The notes: generated by a model from the sequence alone, not told the origin. Counted from the stretch's first letter, positions 17,262-25,409 are shown. The stretch: DNA of 64,000 nucleotides from CAZABG01 sp964483465 (GCA_964483465.1 CAZABG010000001.1:35286-99285); one strand, 5' to 3'. Made by a program: numbers and translations.

Positions 17262-18394
17262 TTGCTAAACCCCACAATGGGAACTCTTTTTTGCGGAACA
17301 TTAGCGAGAACCGACTCTTCAATATTTAAATGGGCTTTTACAAGTTCGTGGGGGGTAAAAGCAAGCCACTGCGCTAGCGGCACATCTTCAAACTTCGGCG
17401 CTTTAAACATCTCCAAAAATACAAGTTTCGTATCGCCTGTATTTTCCACATAGTGAGGCATAGACCTTGGAACCGCTCCCACATCTCCTGCTTGATAATC
17501 GAATGTTTGAGCCGATCCGCCCGACGCAAAAACGGTCATGCGGCCTTTCCCTTCAATATAGTACTGCCATTCATCGGCATTGGGATGCCAATGAAGTTCG
17601 CGCATTCCGCCCGGCTCTATTTCAACAAGGGCGGATGCGATCGTTTTTGAAGCGGGGAAATTCGTTGAATCCATGATTCTAACCGATCCATAAGGCATTT
17701 TCATCGGTTCCAGTTTAATCATCCGATGACTGATTGAATCGGGTACAGGACCAAGGCCTTTGATTTTATCTTTTGCAAGAGGCGGCGGCACATCGCCTTT
17801 AAAAATATAAAGCTCCTCTTTTGGAATCGAATCGAATGCCGATACCGGCACATTAAAATTTTTCGCGAGAACCTCGCGCGGTGTTCTTGCCAGCCAATCG
17901 GTCAAAAGAAAAGTCTGGTTTTCATCAAACTCTCCGCTATCGAATACAAGCAAGAATTCGCAGCCTTCATCAAGCGCCTGAATCGAATGTGGAATACCCG
18001 TCGGGAAATACCAGCCCTCTCCAACGCCTACATCGTCCTGAAACGTTTTGAGGTTCTGGTCGACGATCGTAATACGGGCTCGTCCCCTTAACATATAAGC
18101 CCATTCCCCTTCCCTATGCCAGTGCATTTCACGGATAGCGCCCGGGATGAGCATCATATTCACCCCCGCAACGTCGGGGGATGCAGGCAGCTCGCGAACA
18201 GTCGTTTGCCTTGCCCAGCCCGCCTCGGATACCCGATTGTGGCTATCGGCAAATGACCATTTTAAATTGGGTAAAGTTCCCCGATCGGTAGAGGGAGGCT
18301 TTATACGATCGGGCTGCTCAGCCTGGCGCGAAGGATTTGGCTGACTGAAGGTGAATAGTCGATTTGAATCAATTTGCTCTCTCCTATCTACCAT
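17258..18394 (-). CDS. oxdC: Oxalate decarboxylase (bicupin)
   Basis: This 378-residue bicupin, close to the usual 385, converts oxalate to formate and CO2 using manganese. Cupin 1 has EMHWHREGEWAYML (His91, His93, Glu97) and GIPHSIQ (His136). The active-site lid FDENQTF keeps the proton-donating Glu158, matching the Ser-Glu-Asn-Ser-Thr lid of Bacillus OxdC rather than an oxidase-type change. Cupin 2 has ELHWHPNADEWQYYIEGKGR and VPRSMPHYVENTG. No signal peptide is seen. It is coupled to a downstream membrane protein. The enzyme is unexpected in an obligate intracellular bacterium. Confidence 0.93.
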   Translation of the reverse strand: MVDRREQIDSNRLFTFSQPNPSRQAEQPDRIKPPSTDRGTLPNLKWSFADSHNRVSEAGWARQTTVRELPASPDVAGVNMMLIPGAIREMHWHREGEWAYMLRGRARITIVDQNLKTFQDDVGVGEGWYFPTGIPHSIQALDEGCEFLLVFDSGEFDENQTFLLTDWLARTPREVLAKNFNVPVSAFDSIPKEELYIFKGDVPPPLAKDKIKGLGPVPDSISHRMIKLEPMKMPYGSVRIMDSTNFPASKTIASALVEIEPGGMRELHWHPNADEWQYYIEGKGRMTVFASGGSAQTFDYQAGDVGAVPRSMPHYVENTGDTKLVFLEMFKAPKFEDVPLAQWLAFTPHELVKAHLNIEESVLANVPQKRVPIVGFSK

Positions 18395-18463
18395 AAAAGC
18401 CCCCTCTGGATAATATTGTATTTATCAAAATAAAGCTTTAAATGCACCTTAAGGTTGTTATAA

Positions 18464-18482
18464 TTTGTGAACACCCTCTAAG
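18464..18482 (+). repeat. Solitary IS end
   Basis: TTTGTGAACACCCTCTAAG at 18464-18482 is the exact inverted copy of the left tip and flank of the IS at 20462-20480. No other IS sequence adjoins it. It looks like the leftover inner end of a second IS copy, placed so that the effector gene lies between two IS tips. Confidence 0.75.
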
Positions 18483-18623
18483 TCCGCATGATTTTAGGAG
18501 GCCAATTTAAGCTTTGTTGATCCGGGCTACAGGAAGCCATACAATACCCCCGTATTCATCTTAAATTAACGCTATCTTAACGAAATACTAAAATTATGAT
18601 GGTAAAATAATATCTTTAAAAGG

Positions 18624-20390
18624 ATGAAAATTATGAGCCTAGACTCAATGACATATTTGATGAAGTTGCACAATACTGTCGCACAGATGGACGAGTGGAT
18701 AAAAAATAATCACCCAAGTTCAACTAAATCTAATGAGATTTTTAACGCTTTTATAGAGCGCATCTCGTTTAAAGGAAGCGATGCCTTTATTGCAAAAACA
18801 AAGCGGGTAATAGAAAAAGCCTCCAAGCTATCTGCCGGATTTATGATTATGCAAAGAATATTGAACACAGGCGTAAGCCTCTCTTTAGAAGAAGATGAAG
18901 AGGCCGGATTTATTGCTCCAAATACTCTTAAATTTGGCTTTACAAAACCGAAATATCTTCAAGTCTGTTTAAACGAACATATGCAACGAATATTCCATCG
19001 TTCGTCAAGAGCTGCTACATTTATTCATGAATCGTTGCATGCCTGGCATTATATTATCGATCCTGAAAAAGAAAAAAAACTAACAGAAGAAAAAGAGAAT
19101 TTGCCTGATATGGACTCTGCGGCTGAAGAGCGCGTTATCACCGGCGATCTTCATCGAAGAAATGTTAAAGATGCTGATTTTTGCTGTGAAAACACCGCTT
19201 TAAGAGAACTTGAATATCCGATAAGAATTAACCATAGGGGACCGGATTCACTCAACCCTGATATTCATGATATGGTTCGTCATCGTATGATTGAATCAAT
19301 CTTGATTCTATCTAAGAACGAAAAAATCTCAACAGAAATTAAAAAGAACTTAACTCCTCTAGAACTTGCAATGCATCTATATTTGCTTGATGACCATCCC
19401 GAAACACAATCTGAATGGATTAATTTAATGCATGTCCTTTTGATTAACTCTTCTCCTTCAGAACACTTTTTGAAATTAGCTATTCTAATACATGCAAAGG
19501 AATTAGTACTTCCTTTATTGAATACCGTTACTCTCTCTGATGAACTGCGTCGGCTTGCTACTCTAGATGCCGCTACAAGACAAAAATTGACATGGGAAAT
19601 TCTAGAAGAGAGCAAATGGGTAATTTCGGACGCTCGTATAGAAAACCTATATAATGAGCCTTTTGTCTGTGAATCTCAACACCCTGCTTTTTTCCTAGAA
19701 CAAAAACAAGATCAACAGCGCAAAACTGTTTCAGCTAAATTTAAAGACCATGAAAGTGTGCTTTCTCTTGATCATAAATTGGAAAAGTTTGAACCGAACC
19801 CAGATTATGATTTGGATGATATTTATTTCGCTTGTACGGTCACAGAAAAAAAACAAAGTTCAACTAGACTTAATAGAGTTTCAGAGGAAGAACGATTCGA
19901 TAAAAATACACACGGTTTTACTCTAATTGAGGTTGAACAATTTATTAAGAATCTAAATCCTAGATATATTAGAAATCTCGCTAGTATTGTAAGCAGTCAG
20001 GTTTTATCTAGTCTGCAATGTTGTTATTCTAATGATTGGGAATTAGAATATAAATTAACAGACATCCTTGAAGATAGATTTTCCTCTGTTTTATCCTCTC
20101 CCACAAATCTGATTCAAGAATTTGATGCTTTTGAAAGGCCAATTCCCTATGCGGATATTGTTATTCTAAGTGATAGCGCCGACTGTCCGATTGCCAAAGC
20201 AAATACAATTCTAAATGGACGATATACGAGTAAGATTAAAGATTTACGAGATACGCAATTAAACCCTTTTTCTAACATTATTTGCCGTCTTCAAGTTCAC
20301 CAATTATGGATCTCGACTGTAGTAGAACTTAATTTCGTGAGTAAAATTCAGGTTAATGGAAAAGAAGTTAGCAAGGTTACAATAGGTTAA
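18624..20390 (+). CDS. NleD/M91-like zinc metallopeptidase, putative effector
   Basis: This 588-residue protein has an HExxH zinc site in ATFIHESLHAWHYI (His135, Glu136, His139). About 30 residues later AAEERVITGDLH (Glu168, Glu169) and then CCENTALRELEYPIR (Glu189-Asn190, Arg194, Pro199, Arg201) follow. This order, HExxH then EE-x-x-x-G then EN-x-x-R-x-E-x-x-x-P-x-R, fits the peptidase M91 family of type III effectors (NleD, HopH1); NleD cleaves host JNK and p38 kinases. The helical 350-residue C-terminal part is unlike anything I recognise. There is no signal peptide, as expected for a type III substrate. The gene is bracketed by IS ends, indicating horizontal mobility. Confidence 0.65.
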   Translation: MKIMSLDSMTYLMKLHNTVAQMDEWIKNNHPSSTKSNEIFNAFIERISFKGSDAFIAKTKRVIEKASKLSAGFMIMQRILNTGVSLSLEEDEEAGFIAPNTLKFGFTKPKYLQVCLNEHMQRIFHRSSRAATFIHESLHAWHYIIDPEKEKKLTEEKENLPDMDSAAEERVITGDLHRRNVKDADFCCENTALRELEYPIRINHRGPDSLNPDIHDMVRHRMIESILILSKNEKISTEIKKNLTPLELAMHLYLLDDHPETQSEWINLMHVLLINSSPSEHFLKLAILIHAKELVLPLLNTVTLSDELRRLATLDAATRQKLTWEILEESKWVISDARIENLYNEPFVCESQHPAFFLEQKQDQQRKTVSAKFKDHESVLSLDHKLEKFEPNPDYDLDDIYFACTVTEKKQSSTRLNRVSEEERFDKNTHGFTLIEVEQFIKNLNPRYIRNLASIVSSQVLSSLQCCYSNDWELEYKLTDILEDRFSSVLSSPTNLIQEFDAFERPIPYADIVILSDSADCPIAKANTILNGRYTSKIKDLRDTQLNPFSNIICRLQVHQLWISTVVELNFVSKIQVNGKEVSKVTIG

Positions 20391-20465
20391 TTTATATTAG
20401 CTTTGATTGGACAAACTTTTGTTCCTATCAACAATATGAAAATATGTGCTTTGATGAATTCCTTA

Positions 20466-21274
20466 GAGGGTGTTCACAAACCGCCGATTCGCCTTAGAAT
20501 TAGCCTTGACATTCCTAAGTAAATCATTGATTCACTTGTGTTTGTCTTGTATTCGTAATCTTTACTTAAGCGTCTACTTCTCCCAAGCCAGGCAAATGTA
20601 CGCTCAACAACCCATCTCCTTGGCAATATCTTAAATTTAGCTTCGCTTATTTTAACCGTGATTAATTCTATTCCTTTTGCTCTCGCTTGTTGTCGAGCAT
20701 TGTCTCCTTTATATCCCCCATCTACCCAGATGGTCTTCATTTTTTTTCTTGGATTCTTCCATGCATCTAAAATCCCAAACAAACCCTCTCTATGATTTAG
20801 ACTTGCTGCCGTGACAAAGGTTTTGATTATTAGTCCTTGAGTGTCAACAAGTATATGACGTTTTCTGCCTTTAATTTTTTTATTTGCGTCATAACCTGTA
20901 AAGCCTCTTTTTCTGTCGTCTTTACACTTTGGCTGTCTACGATTCCTGCACTAGCATCAGCCTTTCTTCCTAACAATTCCCTAATCGATCGACGTAAGTA
21001 ATCATTCATCTTTTCAAACAGATTCTGATCATGAGGTAGAAATCTCCATTGACATCCCGTTCTCATTACGTAAAAAATAGCATTAAGAATTTCTCTTCTG
21101 GAATGTTTTGGAGGTCTTCCGCCTTTTGTTCGGTCGGTTGTAAATAGAGGCTCTATCAAGGCCCACTCCTTGTCTGTAAGATCATCTGGATATCGTTGTC
21201 TCATTTTCAATGTCGAAATGTTCTTTCGGTTGTGCTAGATATCCTACTAAAAATTTTAGTTTGTGAACAACCTC
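20466..21274 (-). mobile_element. IS5-family (IS427-like) insertion sequence, 809 bp
   Basis: Terminal inverted repeats are GAGGGTGTTCACAAAC at 20466-20481 and its near-perfect inverse at 21259-21274, with one mismatch. A TTA flanks each side (20463-20465 and 21275-21277), consistent with a short target duplication. The interior is filled by a two-frame transposase on the minus strand. The right end lies inside the coding region of the following antitoxin gene. Confidence 0.88.
20474..21210 (-). CDS. IS5-family transposase, expressed through a -1 frameshift
   Basis: Two overlapping frames encode a DDE transposase. The first (21210 to 20830) reads RYPDDLTDKEWALIEPLF, RREILNAIFYVMRTGCQWR and DSQSVKTTEKE. 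The second (to 20474) supplies GYDANKKIKGRKRHILVDTQ, TIWVDGGYKGDNAR with the second Asp, and RWVVERTFAWLGRSRR with the catalytic Glu. The frames meet at an A5 tract (20908-20912 on the complement), where a -1 slip would join TEK to RGFTGYD. Programmed slippage at A-runs is established for this IS group. The element may therefore be active. Confidence 0.85.
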
Positions 21275-22020
21275 TTAGCCAAGACGATTTGGCTAAGCTA
21301 TTGAACATGGATAGAGCTTCCCTATCATTAATAGAAAATGATAAGCGCTCTTTAAAAGCGGAAGAACTCATCCTTCTCGCTAAAAACGTTAACATCTCCA
21401 TTGACGAGCTTTTAAACCTTCACACTTCTATTGAGGTAATTTTTGAGAAGCCAAAAGCGGAAGACAAGAAACACTCCGTAAGAATTAGTGTTCCTGCTAA
21501 AAACTTAAAAAAATTCAAAGAAGTTCTCATCTACATTCTATGTAAAGTTGGCTCCAAACCTAACGTCGGCGAAACAGTGATATACAAATTGTTATATTTT
21601 ATCGACTTTGACTATTACGAAAAATATGAAGAACAACTCATTGGAGCGACCTACATTAAAAATCATTTTGGCCCTACCCCGATTGAATTTAAAAAAATCG
21701 TAGAAGAAATGGTTCATAATAAAGAGCTTGATCCAATTAAAAGCCAATTTTTTAAACATACTCAAAAAAAATATCTCGCCCTTCGAAATCCCGATCTTTC
21801 TGTTCTTTCCGCAAATGAAATTAAATTAACTGATGATGTTTTACAGCGCCTCTCAGACATGAACGCTTCTACGATAAGTGAACACTCCCACCAGGACGTT
21901 CCTTGGATTGTGACCCCTGAAGAGAAAAAAAATGACTACGAAGCCGTGTTTTACCGAACCCCCGCATACAGCGTAAGAGACTACGAAAGCAATGAAGTTT
22001 CAAAAGATAATACAAACTGA
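21196..22020 (+). pseudogene. Panacea (SocA/DUF4065) antitoxin with XRE helix-turn-helix, 5' end replaced by IS
   Basis: The native part begins at about 21275. It encodes most of an XRE helix-turn-helix (LSQDDLAKLLNMDRASLSL, IENDKRSL) and then a Panacea domain: VGETVIYKLLYFIDFDYYEK, GATYIKNHFGPTPIEFKKIV. Panacea proteins are established antitoxins that neutralise many unrelated toxins. Helix 1 of the HTH is missing because the IS ends here; the only upstream start is a TTG inside the IS at 21196. Expression could still occur as an IS-fused protein, but DNA binding is probably lost. The stop overlaps the toxin start by 29 bases. Confidence 0.8.
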
Positions 22021-22361
22021 TTCTTTCCAAAAAGATTTAAAAAAATTACTCAAGAAATATCATACCCTTAATGAAGATCTTGAATCGCTGATCAACTCTC
22101 AACTTATTTTATTGCACAAATTCAAAATTGACAATCACGGGATTTATCCGATCGAGGGTCTTGGTTTTGAAAACCCTAAATGCTACGTCGTTAAAAATTT
22201 TGCGTGTAAGGCTTTAAAAGGAAAAGGGATGAGATCCGGACATTCGACTAACTTATGCTTACTTTCCTGAAGAAGACTACATCGAATTGATAGAAATATA
22301 CTATAAGGGAGATCAAGAAGTTGAAGATAAAAATAGAATCAAGTCTCTCTACATAAAATGA
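21992..22361 (+). pseudogene. Frameshifted RelE-like toxin paired with the Panacea antitoxin
   Basis: The frame starting at ATG 21992 reads DSFQKDLKKLLKKYHTLNED, then a strand-helix pattern and FACKALKGKGMRSG. It then runs out of frame to an early stop at 22270. After a one-base shift near 22235 a second frame continues IRLTYAYFPEEDYIELIEIY and ends SLYIK at TGA 22359-22361. Joined, this gives a protein of about 122 residues with the RelE-like order of strands and a late Tyr/Glu-rich end. The shift would inactivate the toxin, which agrees with the damaged antitoxin upstream. Confidence 0.7.
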
Positions 22362-22489
22362 TTAAAAACCGTCTTGAGAACATTGAAATTCGTGAGAATG
22401 GGCTTATCAAACTTGAACTAAATCAACTCCCTATCCCTAAAGCCTTTATTTATCAGTTTATCTTTAGACTTCTTTCGAAATTCCATTAG
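22358..22489 (+). CDS. Small ORF downstream of the toxin, end lies in an invertible-looking segment
   Basis: A 43-codon ORF starts in a four-base ATGA overlap with the toxin stop, so it would be translationally coupled. It reads MIKNRLENIEIRENGLIKLE and then a hydrophobic end FIYQFIFRLLSKFH. Its last codons enter the left arm of an 18-bp inverted repeat. If the 126-bp segment were inverted, the frame would extend to 56 residues ending SNFCADLL. The function is unknown. Confidence 0.4.
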   Translation: MIKNRLENIEIRENGLIKLELNQLPIPKAFIYQFIFRLLSKFH

Positions 22490-22627
22490 GTCGCTAAAAC
22501 TGCTCTTTTTGGCAGTTTTATCGGAAAATTTTTCGACCGTATGTCCGCATATGCTCTCAAAATTTTACAATAAATCTGCACAAAAATTGCTAATTTTATC
22601 AACCCAAGCGAATTTCGAAAGAAGTCT
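22466..22627. repeat. 18-bp inverted repeats flanking a 126-bp segment (candidate invertible element)
   Basis: AGACTTCTTTCGAAATTC at 22466-22483 is the exact reverse complement of 22610-22627. Inverting the enclosed 22484-22609 would place an ATG directly before the GAA codon at 22610. The headless cupin frame would then start Met-Glu-Phe-Arg, and the upstream ORF would be lengthened by 13 residues. No recombinase gene is adjacent. Confidence 0.6.
22496..22519. terminator. Rho-independent-like hairpin inside the invertible segment
   Basis: AAAACTGC (22496-22503) pairs with GCAGTTTT (22512-22519) around an eight-base T-rich loop. It lies just after the small ORF in the present orientation. 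Confidence 0.6.
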
Positions 22628-22900
22628 TTTTCTATTCCACCCGGAGTCATTGGAGGAAATCATAAACATCAGCACGAAGAGATCTTCTTTTCTACTGATG
22701 AGAACCTTGAGGTTCATTGGATTAACGAGAAGGGAGAAAAAGAAAAGTCAAAATTTAAAGAAGGAAATAACCTTTTCCTTTTTTACATTCCAAAAGGGGT
22801 TGTGCATGCAGTCGTTAATACCTCTTCGAATCACCCTGCCGTTCTAATAGAATATGCTGACGGGGTAAGAGTAGGTGTTGAGAGAGTTGTAATAATATAA
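22574..22900 (+). pseudogene. Headless cupin gene
   Basis: An open frame without ATG, GTG or TTG near its front encodes KKSFSIPPGVIGGNHKHQHE and then EIFFSTDENLEVHWIN, FYIPKGVVHAVVNTSSNHPA and a clean end VERVVII. The first block is cupin motif 1 with three His and a Glu; the second is motif 2 with PxG and His. It resembles sugar-isomerase or WxcM-like cupins. In the present arrangement it cannot be started normally. Inversion of the flanking segment would supply an ATG and give a 97-residue protein. Confidence 0.6.
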
Positions 22901-22970
22901 TTATAATTATGCTTATTTGCTAATAAAACAGATTTAATGAGACAATTGCACTCCCTAATAAGGAGATATA

Positions 22971-23447
22971 ATGTTTAATAAACTAATTGCAATTTCTCTA
23001 ATTGGATTATTAACCGGATGCTGCTCGATGCAAAATAAAAAAGAGCCTGTCTGGATCACGTCAACCCCCGATCAAGCCGAAGTCACAATTGATGGACATT
23101 ATTGCGGAATGACCCCTGTTTGCGTGGATTTAAACAAGAAATACGATCATTTTGTTTCCTTAAGCAAAGAAGGCCATCAAGGCTGTGAAGGCATGATCCC
23201 GTCAAAAAGGACATTTAGATCTGCGAAAAACCTAATCTGGCCGGCTGCAGGTGCAGTCATAGGGACAGGCATAGGTTTAGCGTGCTACGGAACAGGCGGA
23301 TTTATCATACCTCAATTTATCATCGGTACAGTTATCGGAACGGGCGTGGGCATGGGCATAGGATCTGTTGGTTTGGGAGTTGATTGCATAAGTCGCGCAG
23401 ACTGCACGCTGCCTACCCAATTTCATGGAGAGCTTCTCCCTCAATAA
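22971..23447 (+). CDS. PEGA-domain lipoprotein
   Basis: This 158-residue lipoprotein has signal peptide and lipobox MFNKLIAISLIGLLTGCCS, with lipidation predicted at Cys17 or Cys18. Residues 27-68 are a PEGA-type strand motif: VWITSTPDQAEVTIDGHYCG, MTPVCVDL. A glycine-rich hydrophobic stretch follows (AAGAVIGTGIGLACYG, IGTVIGTGVGMGIGSVGLG), probably a membrane hairpin. AAGGAGA lies upstream. Probable envelope protein; no specific role is known. Confidence 0.8.
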   Translation: MFNKLIAISLIGLLTGCCSMQNKKEPVWITSTPDQAEVTIDGHYCGMTPVCVDLNKKYDHFVSLSKEGHQGCEGMIPSKRTFRSAKNLIWPAAGAVIGTGIGLACYGTGGFIIPQFIIGTVIGTGVGMGIGSVGLGVDCISRADCTLPTQFHGELLPQ

Positions 23448-23469
23448 GCAAATTTGATAAGCTCATATT

Positions 23470-23982
23470 ATGATCCATTTTGAGCGCTTGCAAACCAAAC
23501 ATTATACCTTAATTCATGATTGGTTTAACAAGCCTCACGTTCAAGCGTTTTACTCCCTTCGGGAGTGGACGCTTGATGAAGTAGAAAAAAAATTGGCCCC
23601 CTATCTTCATGGAGATGTCAAGGGCCATATAATCGTATTAGATAAACCTGTGGGCTATATTCAAAGCTATCCCATAAAATCATACCCTTGGGAAAATCAG
23701 GGCTTAGATGAGGATGTCATCCAAAAAGGCGCAGGAATTGATTTCTTCATTGGTGAAGAAAATTACATGGGGCGAGGAATAGGGAAAGACATCGTGAATG
23801 CCTTCTTAGATCAAGTCTTATGGCAAGAATTCGATTATTGCGTGGTTGATCCGGACGAGAAGAACACGCGCTCCATCAACTGTTTTAAATCGTGCGGATT
23901 CAAGATACATAAAGAAATCGAATCCGAAAATGCCCTGAAAGAAAAAGTAAAATTGAAACTACTCATTAAAAAAAAGGTGTAG
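23470..23982 (+). CDS. AAC(6')-like GNAT acetyltransferase
   Basis: This 170-residue acetyltransferase is most like the aminoglycoside 6'-N-acetyltransferase branch. Evidence is LQTKHYTLIHDWFNKPHVQA, the turn IQSYPIKSYPWE, AGIDFFIGEENYMGRGIGKD (acetyl-CoA loop) and VDPDEKNTRSINCFKSCGFK. Members can acetylate aminoglycosides or siderophores, so resistance is only a possibility. The 3' end (about 23940-23973) is duplicated 320 bases downstream next to a repeat block. Confidence 0.82.
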   Translation: MIHFERLQTKHYTLIHDWFNKPHVQAFYSLREWTLDEVEKKLAPYLHGDVKGHIIVLDKPVGYIQSYPIKSYPWENQGLDEDVIQKGAGIDFFIGEENYMGRGIGKDIVNAFLDQVLWQEFDYCVVDPDEKNTRSINCFKSCGFKIHKEIESENALKEKVKLKLLIKKKV

Positions 23983-24021
23983 GATCTGTAGCTGCTATAT
24001 TGGCGGGATCGCCATTTTAAC

Positions 24022-24156
24022 AAATGACGTGCAATTATGAAGTTATCCTGCCGGCGCGTTTAGCGCCGATCCTGCCAGCTAGGAAGGGCTGATCCTGCCA
24101 CTTTATGCAACTTAAAGTTGCATAAAGTGATCCTGTTCCATTTTCTTAAAAAAATC
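24022..24156. repeat. 135-bp direct repeat, copy 1
   Basis: This copy matches copy 2 at 24295-24429 at all but two positions. It contains GGCGC/GCGCC, AGC/GCT and the 31-base palindrome with arms CACTTTATGCAACTT, each preceded by ATCCTGCC-like linkers. Confidence 0.85.
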
Positions 24157-24294
24157 AATGCGCGCGACTTATTCGATATATTTAACATGATCTCCATCAG
24201 CTTCGCTTATGGAGATATAGGGTCCGCCTATCGGCGGAAATGGATCGCCTGCGGCGATATAAAGAAAAAGTAAAATTGAATCAACTCATTAAAA

Positions 24295-24429
24295 AAATGA
24301 CGTACAATTTTGAAGTTATCCTGCCGGCGCGTTTAGCGCCGATCCTGCCAGCTAGGAAGGGCTGATCCTGCCACTTTATGCAACTTAAAGTTGCATAAAG
24401 TGATCCTGTTCCATTTTCTTAAAAAAATC
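24295..24429. repeat. 135-bp direct repeat, copy 2
   Basis: This copy of 24022-24156 is offset by 273 bases. It follows directly after a duplicated GNAT 3' end, whereas copy 1 has 47 extra bases at that point. Confidence 0.85.
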
Positions 24430-24534
24430 GGACATTATAACTTGTTCGTTCTCGCCTCCATAATCTTTTTCAAGAAGGCTAATTGACGAATAGAAGCAAT
24501 TCGACCATGATGCTATTTTTTTGGAGGTTTTTAT

Positions 24535-25353
24535 ATGCTTAAATGGCTTCTTTTAATGTGCTTTACGGCACTTTCCGCAAATGAACAAACGCTTTCTGAC
24601 GCAGTACTCGAAGGCCGTCTCGAATTTTTCCGCGCAGGCTCGGTTAATAGCCCTCAGCCCGGCGCCTCTTTCCATAAAGTGGGCGGAAGTTATGTTTATG
24701 TTTCAGGAATTGACTATCCTGTTTGGAATGGAATTATTGGCGGCAATAAAGAGCCGACGAATGAACAAGTGCTAATGGCAATTGGTTATTTTAAATCTTT
24801 AAACCTTCCCTTCATCTGGTGGACGAATGCCGATTTAGGAAAACATGGCTTTACTTTTGGAGGAATCCTCAATGGTGTTGCGCTTGATTTAAAGAACGGG
24901 CTTCCTGAAGCGCCTGTTACGAATGCCACCATAAAACAAGTCGACGCTCAAGATGCGCGCGTTTTTTCCGATCTTTGCGCCGGCGTATTTAGCATGAATG
25001 AACACTGCAATGATACTTTCTTCCTCTCAATGAATGAATCGATGCTTCATGGCGATATGGTTCATTTCCTTGCGTATGTTGAAGGAAAGCCTGTTGGCAC
25101 CGTCAGCCTTTGTGTGGGATCGACAGGAGGGATTTGGAACCTTGCTACGCTGCCTGAATATCGAAATCAGGGTATTGCAAGCGCGCTTGTATATGCGGCT
25201 TTAAAAGAGGCGCATGATAGAAATTTGCCTACTGCTATGGCTATTTTAATGCCGAAAGGGATGGCGTGGAACCTGCTTGCTAAAATGGGATTTAAATCGT
25301 ATCACCAATTCCCCTTCTATATTTATGGCGCCGCAAGCAATTTGGAAGACTAA
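24535..25353 (+). CDS. GNAT acetyltransferase with N-terminal signal peptide
   Basis: This 272-residue protein carries a clear export signal, MLKWLLLMCFTALSANEQ. An unassigned domain (residues 20-125) precedes a C-terminal GNAT: VHFLAYVEGKPVGTVSLCVG, IWNLATLPEYRNQGIASALV (acetyl-CoA loop) and LAKMGFKSYHQFPFYIYG. GNATs need acetyl-CoA, which is not expected in the periplasm, so the signal suggests delivery to the host-facing side or an unusual topology. A strong GGAGG ribosome site lies upstream. The target is unknown. Confidence 0.85.
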   Translation: MLKWLLLMCFTALSANEQTLSDAVLEGRLEFFRAGSVNSPQPGASFHKVGGSYVYVSGIDYPVWNGIIGGNKEPTNEQVLMAIGYFKSLNLPFIWWTNADLGKHGFTFGGILNGVALDLKNGLPEAPVTNATIKQVDAQDARVFSDLCAGVFSMNEHCNDTFFLSMNESMLHGDMVHFLAYVEGKPVGTVSLCVGSTGGIWNLATLPEYRNQGIASALVYAALKEAHDRNLPTAMAILMPKGMAWNLLAKMGFKSYHQFPFYIYGAASNLED

Positions 25354-25386
25354 TTATTAGACTTTTGAAGGCTATTATTCCTTTAG

Positions 25387-25409
25387 CGCTTGCTTAAAGA
25401 AAGCAAGCG
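25387..25409. terminator. Hairpin between convergent genes
   Basis: CGCTTGCTT (25387-25395) pairs with AAGCAAGCG (25401-25409) around a five-base loop. It is probably a bidirectional terminator. Confidence 0.65.

Larger units (their letters stand above)
23983..24534. other. 552-base non-coding region with stem-loop cluster
   Basis: No gene is seen. It holds a copy of the GNAT 3' end (24259-24290), two 135-bp direct repeats (listed separately), and hairpins at 24001-24014 (TGGCG/CGCCA with T-tail, a likely terminator of the GNAT gene), about 24191-24217 (ATCTCCAT/ATGGAGAT), 24222-24238 (TCCGCC/GGCGGA) and 24243-24259 (ATCGCC/GGCGAT). The stems are separated by GATC or GGATC-like linkers. Confidence 0.7.

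Noticed and set aside
20463..21277. Reconstruction of the antitoxin N-terminus by removing the IS and one TTA
   Set aside because: The joined frame upstream (NMCFDEF) does not look like HTH helix 1, so the left flank is probably not the native front of the gene.
22509..22847. 113-codon plus-strand open frame
   Set aside because: It reads through the cupin region in the wrong frame; the cupin motifs are in another frame, and the translation is low-complexity and family-free.
24022..24429. Possible CRISPR array
   Set aside because: Only two long copies with internal hairpins, no regular short repeat-spacer units and no cas genes.
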